Positions 1 to 5,307 of a stretch of DNA of 5,307 nt are shown here, one piece after another. Within the stretch, counting starts at the first letter, position 1. Each line of letters begins with the position of its first letter. The translations under genes and the position numbers were made by a program. A model generated the notes under the pieces. That model was not told the DNA's origin and ran no database searches. It was given only the letters and a program-made list of their open reading frames with translations. Source of the stretch: Clostridiales bacterium. Lineage in GTDB: Bacteria > Bacillota > Clostridia > Lachnospirales > WRAX01. Location: positions 1 to 5,307 of the forward strand of contig JAISVU010000004.1 in assembly GCA_031271375.1 (NCBI GenBank). Reading direction: 5' to 3'.

Positions 1-157
1 CCTCATTTAACAAGCCGCCGTTTAGGTGAAAGGTGCCTCTTATCCCGTAATGATTCATAATTTCAATCATTTTACGGTCGTGTATCGTGCCGTCGTCATA
101 ACTCAGCGTCAGCGCTTTATGCTTTCCGTCTTTAAAGCAATAAACTATGGGTTCCAT
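1..157 (-). CDS. Polysaccharide deacetylase-like protein (NodB/CE4 type), N-terminal part only
   Basis: The first 52 codons of a gene running off the left edge. The N-terminus reads MEPIVYCFKDGKHKALTLSY and continues DDGTIHDRKMIEIMNHYG, then IRGTFHLNGGLLNE. The pattern TLSYDDG (residues 17-23) corresponds to NodB motif 1 (usually TFDDG). In CE4 enzymes the first Asp is the catalytic base and the second binds the metal. GIRGTFHLN matches the second strand of the NodB barrel (usually the G-x-x-ATFF pattern). CE4 enzymes remove N- or O-acetyl groups from polysaccharides such as chitin oligomers, peptidoglycan or xylan; the substrate here cannot be told. No signal peptide is seen, which would suit a cytoplasmic enzyme. 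The ATG at 157 is preceded by GGAGG with good spacing. It lies 74 bp after the binding-protein gene on the same strand, so co-transcription is likely. The metal-binding His motif (H-x-x-x-H) lies outside the window, so activity cannot be judged. Confidence 0.85.
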   Translation of the reverse strand, partial: MEPIVYCFKDGKHKALTLSYDDGTIHDRKMIEIMNHYGIRGTFHLNGGLLNE

Positions 158-188
158 CGTAACCTCCACACAATAATCATACATTGCT

Positions 189-216
189 TGCGGGATAGGG
201 TTAAACCTATCCCGCA
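189..216 (-). other. Perfect 11-bp hairpin between binding-protein and deacetylase genes
   Basis: The arms at 189-199 and 206-216 are perfectly complementary (TGCGGGATAGG and its reverse complement) around a 6-nt loop at 200-205. Neither strand has a T-run after the stem: the minus-strand transcript continues AAGCAATG. It is therefore not a classical rho-independent terminator. A stable stem just after a binding-protein gene is known in ABC-transporter operons, where it protects the upstream message and raises binding-protein yield over downstream genes. That role is inferred here. Confidence 0.75.
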
Positions 217-231
217 GTTGAGGCTTGATGA

Positions 232-1638
232 TTAGCCGGCAGCCAGTATGGCGTTGCCCTCGTTGAACAGTTGCTCAGAGGCGGCAGATGCTGTCATTTC
301 GCCGTACAGAACCTGCTCTGTGAGTTTGTCAATCATATCACGTATCTGACTTGCGGTGGCCGGTGCCGGGGGATCGATTGTCGTGCTGTTGGGAGTGATG
401 ACATCGTTGATGAAGGTCACGGCCCTTTGGGCGGTGGCGTCCAGATTCGGTGCAATTGCTTTTGCCACCACCTGCGAGATAGGAACGCCGCGTTCGCCCA
501 GCAGCACGTTATTGCACTCAACAGAGTTGGTTAGATAGTTAATCAGCTTTGCTCCGGCTTCGGCCTGCGGTGAGTCAACGGAAATCGAGAAGAACTGGCT
601 GGGACTCAGAAAATTTGAGATAACGGGATTTGCTGAGGGAAAAGTCGTCATTGCAATTTCTACACCTTCGGGAGCGGCGTTCTGCATGGCGGTAATCTGG
701 TTCGAGGCATAGAACGCGCACCAGGACATGTTCTCGGGGCTGCTGCCGTACACAAGGCAATCCTGCTCCACGCTAGCTTGCTGCCTTTCCACATACACGC
801 TGGGATCAACATGCCAACCTTCATTTATCCCGTCCTCAAACAGTGCGAAGAACTCGTTGAACTCGCTCGCGTCGGTTGCCTCAAACGCGCCGTCGCCGTA
901 GAGTTTTTTACCGTGAGCGCGCAACAGGAAAAGCAAATAATCGGGGGATTTTCCGCTTCCGTAAGTAAGGGCTGTCTTATAGCCGGTCTTTGCATAAACC
1001 TCCTTGCAAAGCGCCCTGAACTCATCAAGGTTCATGTTGTCCTTGACCGCTATACCGGCACCGTCAAGCAGCGTTTTGTTGTACATCATTGCAAAGCTTG
1101 TGACGCCGTTGCATATGCCGTACAGGGCACCATCCACGATCCCGGTTTGGACAATTTGCTCGGACGTGTCGCTGAGGTCAATTGCGCCGCTGTCCACATA
1201 GCCCTGCAAATCAGCCAGTTGGCTGTTTCGCGCGTATTGGGAGAGGAAGGTGTATTCCATTTGCACGACGTCTGGCATCGTTCGGCCGGCGGCCAGCGTG
1301 GCCAAGCGCGTCCAATATTCTGAGCCATCCGCAAACTGCCCGTCTATTGTAATCCCGGGATTTTCCGCCATGAACATCTCCAGAACCTGCTGAGTCCTTT
1401 CGTTGCGGGTTTGGTTGCCCCACCAGAACATAATGAGGTTGGATTCTTCACCGGCAGCGGAGTCCGCGTCGGCAACGGCAGTTTCCGACGTAACCGCCGG
1501 CTGGGCGCTTTCAGGTGCCGGCTGGCTGGAAGCCGACGCGGCGGGGGCTTGGGATGCGGGTGTCGAATTGCCGCAGCCGACAAAGGATACGGCCGCCAGA
1601 ACCAAAACTAAAATTATTGCTGTTAATCTCTTTTTCAT
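232..1638 (-). CDS. Extracellular sugar-binding lipoprotein of an ABC transporter (solute-binding family 1)
   Basis: A 468-residue substrate-binding protein that would capture a sugar or oligosaccharide outside the membrane and deliver it to an ABC permease. Residues 1-22 form a lipoprotein signal: MKKR, a hydrophobic stretch, then the lipobox FVGC with Cys22 as the lipidated residue (Phe at -3 is less usual than Leu). Residues 23-67 are a flexible linker rich in Ala, Ser, Pro and Glu. The mature domain starts at LIMFWWGNQTRNERTQ (68-83) and continues with FMAENPGITIDGQF, MPDVVQMEYTFLSQYA (121-136), VDGALYGI and SFAMMYNKTLLDGAGI (181-196). These are the usual landmarks of MalE/UgpB-like family 1 proteins, and the length is normal. 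The start is chosen because AGGAGG at 1651-1646 lies 7 nt before this ATG. An ATG one codon upstream (1641) has only 4 nt of spacing but cannot be excluded. The ligand cannot be inferred. No permease gene is present in the window. Confidence 0.96.
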   Translation of the reverse strand: MKKRLTAIILVLVLAAVSFVGCGNSTPASQAPAASASSQPAPESAQPAVTSETAVADADSAAGEESNLIMFWWGNQTRNERTQQVLEMFMAENPGITIDGQFADGSEYWTRLATLAAGRTMPDVVQMEYTFLSQYARNSQLADLQGYVDSGAIDLSDTSEQIVQTGIVDGALYGICNGVTSFAMMYNKTLLDGAGIAVKDNMNLDEFRALCKEVYAKTGYKTALTYGSGKSPDYLLFLLRAHGKKLYGDGAFEATDASEFNEFFALFEDGINEGWHVDPSVYVERQQASVEQDCLVYGSSPENMSWCAFYASNQITAMQNAAPEGVEIAMTTFPSANPVISNFLSPSQFFSISVDSPQAEAGAKLINYLTNSVECNNVLLGERGVPISQVVAKAIAPNLDATAQRAVTFINDVITPNSTTIDPPAPATASQIRDMIDKLTEQVLYGEMTASAASEQLFNEGNAILAAG

Positions 1639-1645
1639 CATTTTG

Positions 1646-1651
1646 CCTCCT
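1646..1651 (-). promoter_or_regulatory. Ribosome binding site of the sugar-binding protein gene
   Basis: A perfect AGGAGG lies upstream of two consecutive ATG codons. Spacing is 7 nt to the ATG at 1638 and 4 nt to the ATG at 1641, which favours the second. It is the strongest ribosome binding site in the window, as expected for a binding protein made in excess. Confidence 0.85.
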
Positions 1652-1671
1652 ATAAAATTCTTGGCAACCTC

Positions 1672-1701
1672 AGTATATAAAATAGTAGCCGGTTCATTCA
1701 A
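1672..1701 (-). promoter_or_regulatory. Candidate promoter of the sugar-binding protein gene
   Basis: On the minus strand, a -35-like TTGAAT (1701-1696) is followed after 18 bp by a -10-like TATACT (1677-1672), which is 5 of 6 to consensus. Transcription would begin near 1665 and give a leader of about 27 nt that contains AGGAGG. The imperfect -35 box suits an activator-dependent promoter. The two direct repeats at 1702-1738 end right against the -35 box. This is assigned by eye only. Confidence 0.5.
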
Positions 1702-1718
1702 TGAGTGAAACCGACTAC
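1684..1718 (-). terminator. Terminator-like imperfect hairpin after the response-regulator gene
   Basis: On the minus strand the arms at 1718-1703 and 1699-1685 pair as GTAGTCGGTT with AACCGGCTAC (one G-T pair). The pairing then extends inward past a one-base bulge and one mismatch to a 3-nt loop. The stem is followed by TATTTTATATA, a moderately U-rich tail. It starts 17 nt after the regulator stop codon. It could end or attenuate the kinase-regulator transcript before the binding-protein gene. The tail is broken by A residues, so termination may be partial. The hairpin shares its DNA with the putative -35 box and the promoter-proximal repeat, so the palindrome may also be, or only be, protein-binding DNA. 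Confidence 0.5.
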
Positions 1719-1738
1719 CGTGTTTGAAAAACCGATTA
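1702..1738 (-). promoter_or_regulatory. Candidate AraC-type response-regulator operator: two direct repeats 21 bp apart
   Basis: On the minus strand, 1738-1723 and 1717-1702 both fit TAnTCGGTTTnnCnnA in the same orientation, with a period of exactly 21 bp (two helical turns). The shared 7-mer TCGGTTT lies at 1735-1729 and 1714-1708. The promoter-proximal copy ends at the putative -35 box of the binding-protein gene, and the distal copy includes the regulator's TAA stop. AraC-family regulators typically bind direct repeats of about this spacing next to the -35 box. The site is a reasonable target for the neighbouring response regulator; that link is inference. Confidence 0.5.
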
Positions 1739-3262
1739 TTTACATAGGGGGATTTTGTCATCTTGTACTCCCTGCATCTGCTGGGTCCATTTCCGGGGCG
1801 TCATACCAGTTGCCTTTTTAAAAACCTGGCTGAAGTACTGCGGGTTCTCACAGCCGACTTGTTCCGCGATAAACTGTATTTTGTCCGGCTCGCCAGAAAC
1901 CAGCAACTCTTTTGCGCGCATGACTCTTTGCTCTGTTAGATATTGCGAAAAGTTTTTTCCGGTGTTCCTTTTAAACTGCCTGCTGACGTAATCAACGTTC
2001 AAGTACAAATGCTGTTCGGCAATCCCCTTTAGAGTTAAATTAGGGTCGGAGAGATGGGCTTCCACATATTTCGTTACCTGCCCAACCAGCGGGCTGCTCT
2101 CCTTTGTGATTTGTTCCAGTTGCAAACGTGCCCGCCCCACGATCTCAACCAATAGCCGTCTAATTACCTCCATATCCACCAACGGGTTAACTTGCATGAT
2201 ATATTCTGCCGTGTCCATTGGAGAAAACGCATTTATCGCTGAGAAATGAACACAAATGCTTCCTGCTAAAAGCTTTATAAACTCTAGACTTGTAGCGCCG
2301 TCGATTAACGCCAGTAATTCCTGGCAGAGCCTTTCGGTATTGTCGGCGTCTGCCCCTGCGAACTGATCATATATTGCTTTTAGCTGACGGATGACGGTTT
2401 GGTTATTTGTAATCGGCATGGGCTTGAAATCCCGGATGGCAATCACAGTGTCAAAGCGTCTGGCTTTCTGCAGAAGTTCCTCCAGCAGTGCGGCCAGGTT
2501 GGTATGCCGCTTTTCCTCAATTTGAACTTCATGGTTCTCACATACGCTCTTTATCAGGTTTCTATAGCCCTCATCCCGGGAATACAGCAGCATCGTGTTC
2601 TTAACATATAACCCATACATCGGCGTGTGAATATCCTGTTGAGTTGCCAGGTGTTTCAGGCGTTTCATAAAACCTGATATTTGTATGTGCTCCAGATAGT
2701 AAATGTAAACTAAAAAATAGGGATCGTGATAAAAGTCGATGTATTGGCTGTAAGAATCGTACAGAGCCGATAAATCCACGCCATCCTCAAGTGCCATCCC
2801 CTCGGCAATCATTCGCGCCATGGCGTCCTGCTGTATCGTTCTTCGCAGAAGGCTGTGTTGCTCTTGCGCTTCTGTAAGTCTTTGGGTTTGAGCGCAATCC
2901 TCAATTGCCTGCAATACGGTTTCCGTCAGCGCGCTTTCTTTGCATGGCTTTATTAGGTAATGCCTGATTCCGTATCGCATGGCCTCTCGGGCGTATTCAA
3001 ACTCCTCATGGCCTGACAGGATAATAAACTGCACCTGCAAGGTTGTCTGCGTAATAGCCTTGACAAGCTCCAGCCCAGAAAGACCGGGCATACGAATATC
3101 TGTCAAAACAATATCCGGCGACTCGTCGATAATCATGTTATAGGCTTCTATGCCGTCCTTGCACAACCCCACCAGCTCTACGCCAATGCTTCTCCAATCA
3201 ATTAAACCAGAGATAGTCTCACGAATGACCCGTTCGTCATCGGCTATAATCAGTTTCAGCAT
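1736..3262 (-). CDS. Response regulator with AraC-type DNA-binding domain (YesN-like)
   Basis: A 508-residue transcription factor, the partner of the kinase encoded just upstream. Residues 1-120 are a receiver domain. Asp8 and Asp9 form the acidic pocket, Asp55 in DIVLTDIRMPG is the phosphoacceptor, Ser83 is the switch residue (ILSGHEEFEYAREA), and Lys105 lies in YLIKP. Residues about 125-395 are a long helical middle region with no motif I recognise; such linkers are common in YesN-like regulators. Residues about 396-508 are an AraC domain with two helix-turn-helix units: TLKGIAEQHLYLNVDYVSRQFKR, and IQFIAEQVGCENPQYFSQVFKK followed by the family signature GMTPRKW. The ATG at 3262 is chosen because the receiver domain begins directly there (MLKLIIADDE) and GGAGGGG precedes it. 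An upstream extension to 3334 in the same frame adds 24 residues that fit no domain. It overlaps the kinase gene by 26 bp, which suggests translational coupling. A likely target is the binding-protein promoter directly downstream. Confidence 0.97.
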   Translation of the reverse strand: MLKLIIADDERVIRETISGLIDWRSIGVELVGLCKDGIEAYNMIIDESPDIVLTDIRMPGLSGLELVKAITQTTLQVQFIILSGHEEFEYAREAMRYGIRHYLIKPCKESALTETVLQAIEDCAQTQRLTEAQEQHSLLRRTIQQDAMARMIAEGMALEDGVDLSALYDSYSQYIDFYHDPYFLVYIYYLEHIQISGFMKRLKHLATQQDIHTPMYGLYVKNTMLLYSRDEGYRNLIKSVCENHEVQIEEKRHTNLAALLEELLQKARRFDTVIAIRDFKPMPITNNQTVIRQLKAIYDQFAGADADNTERLCQELLALIDGATSLEFIKLLAGSICVHFSAINAFSPMDTAEYIMQVNPLVDMEVIRRLLVEIVGRARLQLEQITKESSPLVGQVTKYVEAHLSDPNLTLKGIAEQHLYLNVDYVSRQFKRNTGKNFSQYLTEQRVMRAKELLVSGEPDKIQFIAEQVGCENPQYFSQVFKKATGMTPRKWTQQMQGVQDDKIPLCK

Positions 3263-5021
3263 TTGCCCCTCCCATGTAGGGGATAGACAGCCTGACGACC
3301 GCGCAATCATCCTCATTATACGCGGCCAGCCCATAATCGTCCCCGTATTGCAGTCTCACTCTTTTGTCAATATTCATCAAGCCTATGCCGTGTCCGTGGG
3401 GCTGTACGTCCCCGTTTTTCAATTTGTCGAACAAGTTTTCCTCAAATTCAGAGCCAGTGTTCTTCACATATATATGCAGGACGTCATTTTGCGCTTCAAC
3501 TGATAAGCATATGCTGCACTCATCAACATTCATCTCCAAGCCGTAGTATATCGCGTTCTCCACAAGCGGCTGGATAGATAATTTGGGAATACGCACTGAA
3601 TAAAACGCTGGCTTTATCCCGTCTAGGAAAAGCAACCGCTCTTCATACCGGATTTTCTGTATGGTGATATATGAGGCTACGACCTCAAGCTCTTCGCCAA
3701 TCGACTGCTCGGCGTCATCGGTATTCTTCAGTGTTGTCCTGAGCAGTAGGCCGAGCGCCTCCGTCATCTCGAAGATGTTTTTGTCCCCTATACTCTTTGC
3801 CCGCCAACGGATAGAATCTAGCGTGTTATACAGAAAATGCGGATTAATCTGATGTTCAAGAGCCTTTATCTGTGCCTCTTTCTTTAATAATTCGCTGGTG
3901 TAATTTGTATGTATCAGTTCTATGATGGTAGCGCTCATGCTGTCAAATTGCCGATGCAGGGTTCCTAGCTCATCCTCGCGCCCGGTGTAGTCGTAATCAA
4001 CGGCAGGCACTGTGGTGTTGTTGTCCGCGAAGCGCCTCATCTTCATCATCAGGCGCTTAACATGACCAACAAGTGATTCCACAAGCTTTCCCGAGAGAAG
4101 CAAGACTAAAAGAAAGTCAATTATTATCACGGTTAAGCAGGCGGCCTTCGCTTGGTCTATTTGCTCCGCTATTGCATTGAAAGAAACCAGGCAGTAGTAA
4201 TCCCAATTATAATCCGGTATTAAACCATGTACTGTAAAATAGCTGTGTCCGCCGAATTCCATCACCCGATAATCGGATATTTGCGCTTCCCGGATATGGG
4301 TCGCGTCCTCAAGGGTCAAATTGTCCGTGTGATGTAAAACCTGATCTTTATCCGTCAGGATGTATGCAACCCTGTCATAATGTGTGTCAAATTGTGTTGC
4401 GGAACTAATCAGCCTATCCATGTCAATATTGATTAAGACTGTCCCCAGCGTGTCCAGTTTGACAGACGCGATGCGGTTGATGTCGCGGCCGAGCATGAGC
4501 CCGTAATCGTCCATATAATCCGCCACCCAGCTTGGCGCCCCGTCCTTTTCGTTTGCCCGGCGGATGATTTCATTCTGTATCCTTTTAGGGGTTTCGTCTG
4601 AGCGCAGAATATTGGTGTGCGCGGTCAATCCTTTTGTGTATAGGGTTATATAGCGCAGGATTCCGTCTGATGTGGACTGATAATACATGCTTATCGTGGA
4701 ACGTATTCGCCGCATAGCATTCATTGATTTTATGGATTCCTGCGGCTCTTCCTGGATAATTGTCAAGTCCGTCTGGATATTGTCATCTGACAGTAGCATC
4801 ATCGTGAGCTGCTCCAGCCCGTCCAGATAGGCGGAAATGTCTTTAGAAGAATAGGAAAGGGATTCTGACAATGTTTGGTAAAGGAGTTTCTGGTATGCTT
4901 CATCAAAGATGCCAATTACCATTAAGGCAGTTAGCACCGTTACTGAAACGCCCAGCGTTACGATAGAGAGTATTTTACCCTTCAAAGGCATATTCAGAAT
5001 ACGCCTGCGCAGATAGCTCAT
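3237..5021 (-). CDS. Membrane sensor histidine kinase, LytS/YesM type
   Basis: A 594-residue kinase that would autophosphorylate and pass phosphate to the regulator encoded downstream. In order: a basic N-terminus (MSYLRRR), a first membrane helix (about 17-38), an extracellular sensor region (about 39-293) resembling the Cache-like domains of this family, a second membrane helix (about 294-313), and a HAMP-like linker (about 311-370). The His_kinase core follows, with ALEHQINPHFLYNTLDSI; His395 is the likely phosphorylation site. The ATPase domain shows QPLVENA (484-490, N box), VKNTGSEF (519-526, in place of the common DNG motif) and GHGIGLMN (543-550, G box). Length is normal for the family. 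The ATG at 5021 is chosen over an in-frame TTG at 5045 that has no ribosome binding site. AAAGGA lies about 13 nt before the ATG, which is rather far, so the start is less certain than the gene. The sensed ligand is unknown; sugars or binding-protein complexes are usual for such neighbours. Confidence 0.96.
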   Translation of the reverse strand: MSYLRRRILNMPLKGKILSIVTLGVSVTVLTALMVIGIFDEAYQKLLYQTLSESLSYSSKDISAYLDGLEQLTMMLLSDDNIQTDLTIIQEEPQESIKSMNAMRRIRSTISMYYQSTSDGILRYITLYTKGLTAHTNILRSDETPKRIQNEIIRRANEKDGAPSWVADYMDDYGLMLGRDINRIASVKLDTLGTVLINIDMDRLISSATQFDTHYDRVAYILTDKDQVLHHTDNLTLEDATHIREAQISDYRVMEFGGHSYFTVHGLIPDYNWDYYCLVSFNAIAEQIDQAKAACLTVIIIDFLLVLLLSGKLVESLVGHVKRLMMKMRRFADNNTTVPAVDYDYTGREDELGTLHRQFDSMSATIIELIHTNYTSELLKKEAQIKALEHQINPHFLYNTLDSIRWRAKSIGDKNIFEMTEALGLLLRTTLKNTDDAEQSIGEELEVVASYITIQKIRYEERLLFLDGIKPAFYSVRIPKLSIQPLVENAIYYGLEMNVDECSICLSVEAQNDVLHIYVKNTGSEFEENLFDKLKNGDVQPHGHGIGLMNIDKRVRLQYGDDYGLAAYNEDDCAVVRLSIPYMGGANAETDYSR

Positions 5022-5060
5022 CGAAAAAACGGAATCCTTTCGCAATTGGTTTCAAAATAT

Positions 5061-5089
5061 ATCTTATCATATCCGGCACATTTTGTACG
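5061..5089 (-). promoter_or_regulatory. Weak candidate promoter of the kinase-regulator genes
   Basis: On the minus strand, CGTACA (5089-5084) and TAAGAT (5066-5061) are 17 bp apart, about 40 nt before the kinase ATG. The -35 match is poor (3 of 6). An overlapping TATGAT (5071-5066) is an alternative -10 box. A promoter is expected in this 134-bp divergent gap, but its exact place is a guess. Confidence 0.25.
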
Positions 5090-5094
5090 CTGTC

Positions 5095-5123
5095 TTGAAA
5101 AAAAACTTTTTTTCCTTTATTAT
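5095..5123 (+). promoter_or_regulatory. Candidate sigma-A promoter of the divergent plus-strand gene
   Basis: TTGAAA (5095-5100) and TATTAT (5118-5123) are separated by exactly 17 bp and both match consensus at 5 of 6 positions. Transcription would start near 5130 and give a leader of about 26 nt ending in the ribosome binding site at 5146-5150. Most of the spacer is an A-run followed by a T-run, which may bend the DNA. This is a much better promoter than the one visible for the opposite strand. Confidence 0.65.
5097..5114. repeat. A-tract/T-tract palindrome in the divergent intergenic region
   Basis: A run of eight A (5098-5105), a single C, then seven T (5107-5113), flanked by G and C, forms an 8-bp inverted repeat with a 2-nt centre. 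It lies inside the plus-strand promoter between the -35 and -10 boxes. All-A/T stems of this kind make poor terminators but often give bent DNA. There is no gene ending here that would need a terminator. Confidence 0.5.
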
Positions 5124-5155
5124 AAAGTTAGAATGTCTAGAAACGAGGGGTAGGG

Positions 5156-5307
5156 ATGAAGCGCGTACCGATGGCCTTGCAGCTCATACTAATCCTGTTC
5201 GGCGTTATGATTGTTCCCGCAATCATACTCACCGGCTACAGCGGTACGCTGATGCTGCGCTATTCTGAGGATGTTATCGCGCGCTCGGCCCTCTCCAGCC
5301 TCGTAGC
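5156..5307 (+). CDS. Unidentified membrane protein, N-terminal fragment (possible sensor or membrane-anchored regulator)
   Basis: The first 50 codons of a gene running off the right edge, starting MKRVPMALQLILILFGVMIV and continuing PAIILTGYSGTLMLRYSEDV. A short basic start is followed by one strongly hydrophobic helix (about residues 6-27) with Pro21 and no lipobox, so it looks like a membrane anchor rather than a cleaved signal. The next residues are polar and helical, as in the outer sensor regions of histidine kinases and of membrane-anchored AraC-type regulators from Bacillota. That resemblance is only general, and I cannot name the family from this fragment. AGGGG at 5146-5150 lies 5 nt before the ATG, and a good promoter lies upstream. 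It is transcribed divergently from the kinase gene with 134 bp between the starts. A plus-strand reading frame opening at 5083 overlaps it out of frame and has no ribosome binding site. Confidence 0.75.
   Translation, partial: MKRVPMALQLILILFGVMIVPAIILTGYSGTLMLRYSEDVIARSALSSLV

Noticed and set aside
26..235. A 69-codon plus-strand frame at the left end
   Set aside because: It is antisense to the deacetylase start and crosses the intergenic hairpin; no ribosome binding site is seen and the minus-strand reading has clear NodB motifs.
778..1323. A 181-codon plus-strand reading frame opposite the binding-protein gene
   Set aside because: It lies wholly antisense to a well-supported binding-protein gene, has no recognisable motif and no ribosome binding site, and is typical of antisense open frames in moderate-GC coding DNA.
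1403..1708. Plus-strand frames opposite the Ala/Ser/Pro linker and signal peptide of the binding protein
   Set aside because: The low-complexity, GC-rich linker codons leave the opposite strand free of stops by composition; no start signal or family features are seen.
1639..1761. N-terminal extension of the binding protein to 1761
   Set aside because: It would place 41 non-hydrophobic residues before a clear lipoprotein signal peptide and would overlap the end of the regulator gene; AGGAGG sits directly before the later ATG codons.
3263..3334. N-terminal extension of the response regulator to 3334
   Set aside because: The receiver domain begins at the ATG at 3262 with a good ribosome binding site; the extra 24 residues match no domain and would lengthen the overlap with the kinase gene to almost 100 bp.
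5083..5268. A 61-codon plus-strand frame overlapping the divergent membrane-protein gene
   Set aside because: Its start lies upstream of the apparent promoter's -10 box, it has no ribosome binding site, and its product looks random, while the frame from 5156 has a good ribosome binding site and a membrane helix.
1..5307. A mobile element, CRISPR array, RNA gene or entirely new system
   Set aside because: No terminal repeats, transposase, repeat-spacer pattern or structured RNA signature is seen; all full-length genes fit well-known sugar-sensing and uptake families.

Overview
The window looks like accessory sugar-uptake DNA from a Gram-positive Bacillota, most likely a clostridial or Paenibacillus-like organism of moderate GC. 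The signs are strong AGGAGG/GGAGG-type ribosome binding sites, a lipoprotein-type solute-binding protein, and a YesM/YesN-style two-component pair (LytS-like kinase plus AraC-type response regulator) beside an ABC-transporter binding protein. Genus cannot be judged from the sequence alone.

Layout. Four genes run leftward on the minus strand, in transcription order: a membrane sensor histidine kinase (5021-3237), its response regulator (3262-1736, overlapping the kinase by 26 bp), a family 1 extracellular sugar-binding lipoprotein (1638-232), and the first 52 codons of a polysaccharide-deacetylase-like (NodB/CE4) protein (157-1, cut by the window edge). A fifth gene diverges on the plus strand from 5156. 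Only about 50 codons of it are present; they encode a basic N-terminus followed by a membrane helix.

How it may work. The kinase would sense an extracellular ligand, possibly with the binding protein, and phosphorylate the regulator at Asp55. The regulator's C-terminal AraC domain would then activate the binding-protein gene. The 97-bp gap between the regulator and binding-protein genes supports this. It holds two copies of TAnTCGGTTTnnCnnA exactly 21 bp apart in direct orientation, just upstream of a plausible TTGAAT-18-TATACT promoter. A terminator-like hairpin overlaps the same DNA. A second, perfect 11-bp hairpin without a U-run lies between the binding-protein and deacetylase genes. No permease or ATPase gene is visible in the window; they may lie beyond the left edge or elsewhere. 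I see no RNA genes, CRISPR arrays, insertion sequences or other mobile elements.

The genes themselves belong to known families. The most informative parts are the regulatory sites between them and the pairing of a sugar-binding protein with a deacetylase.
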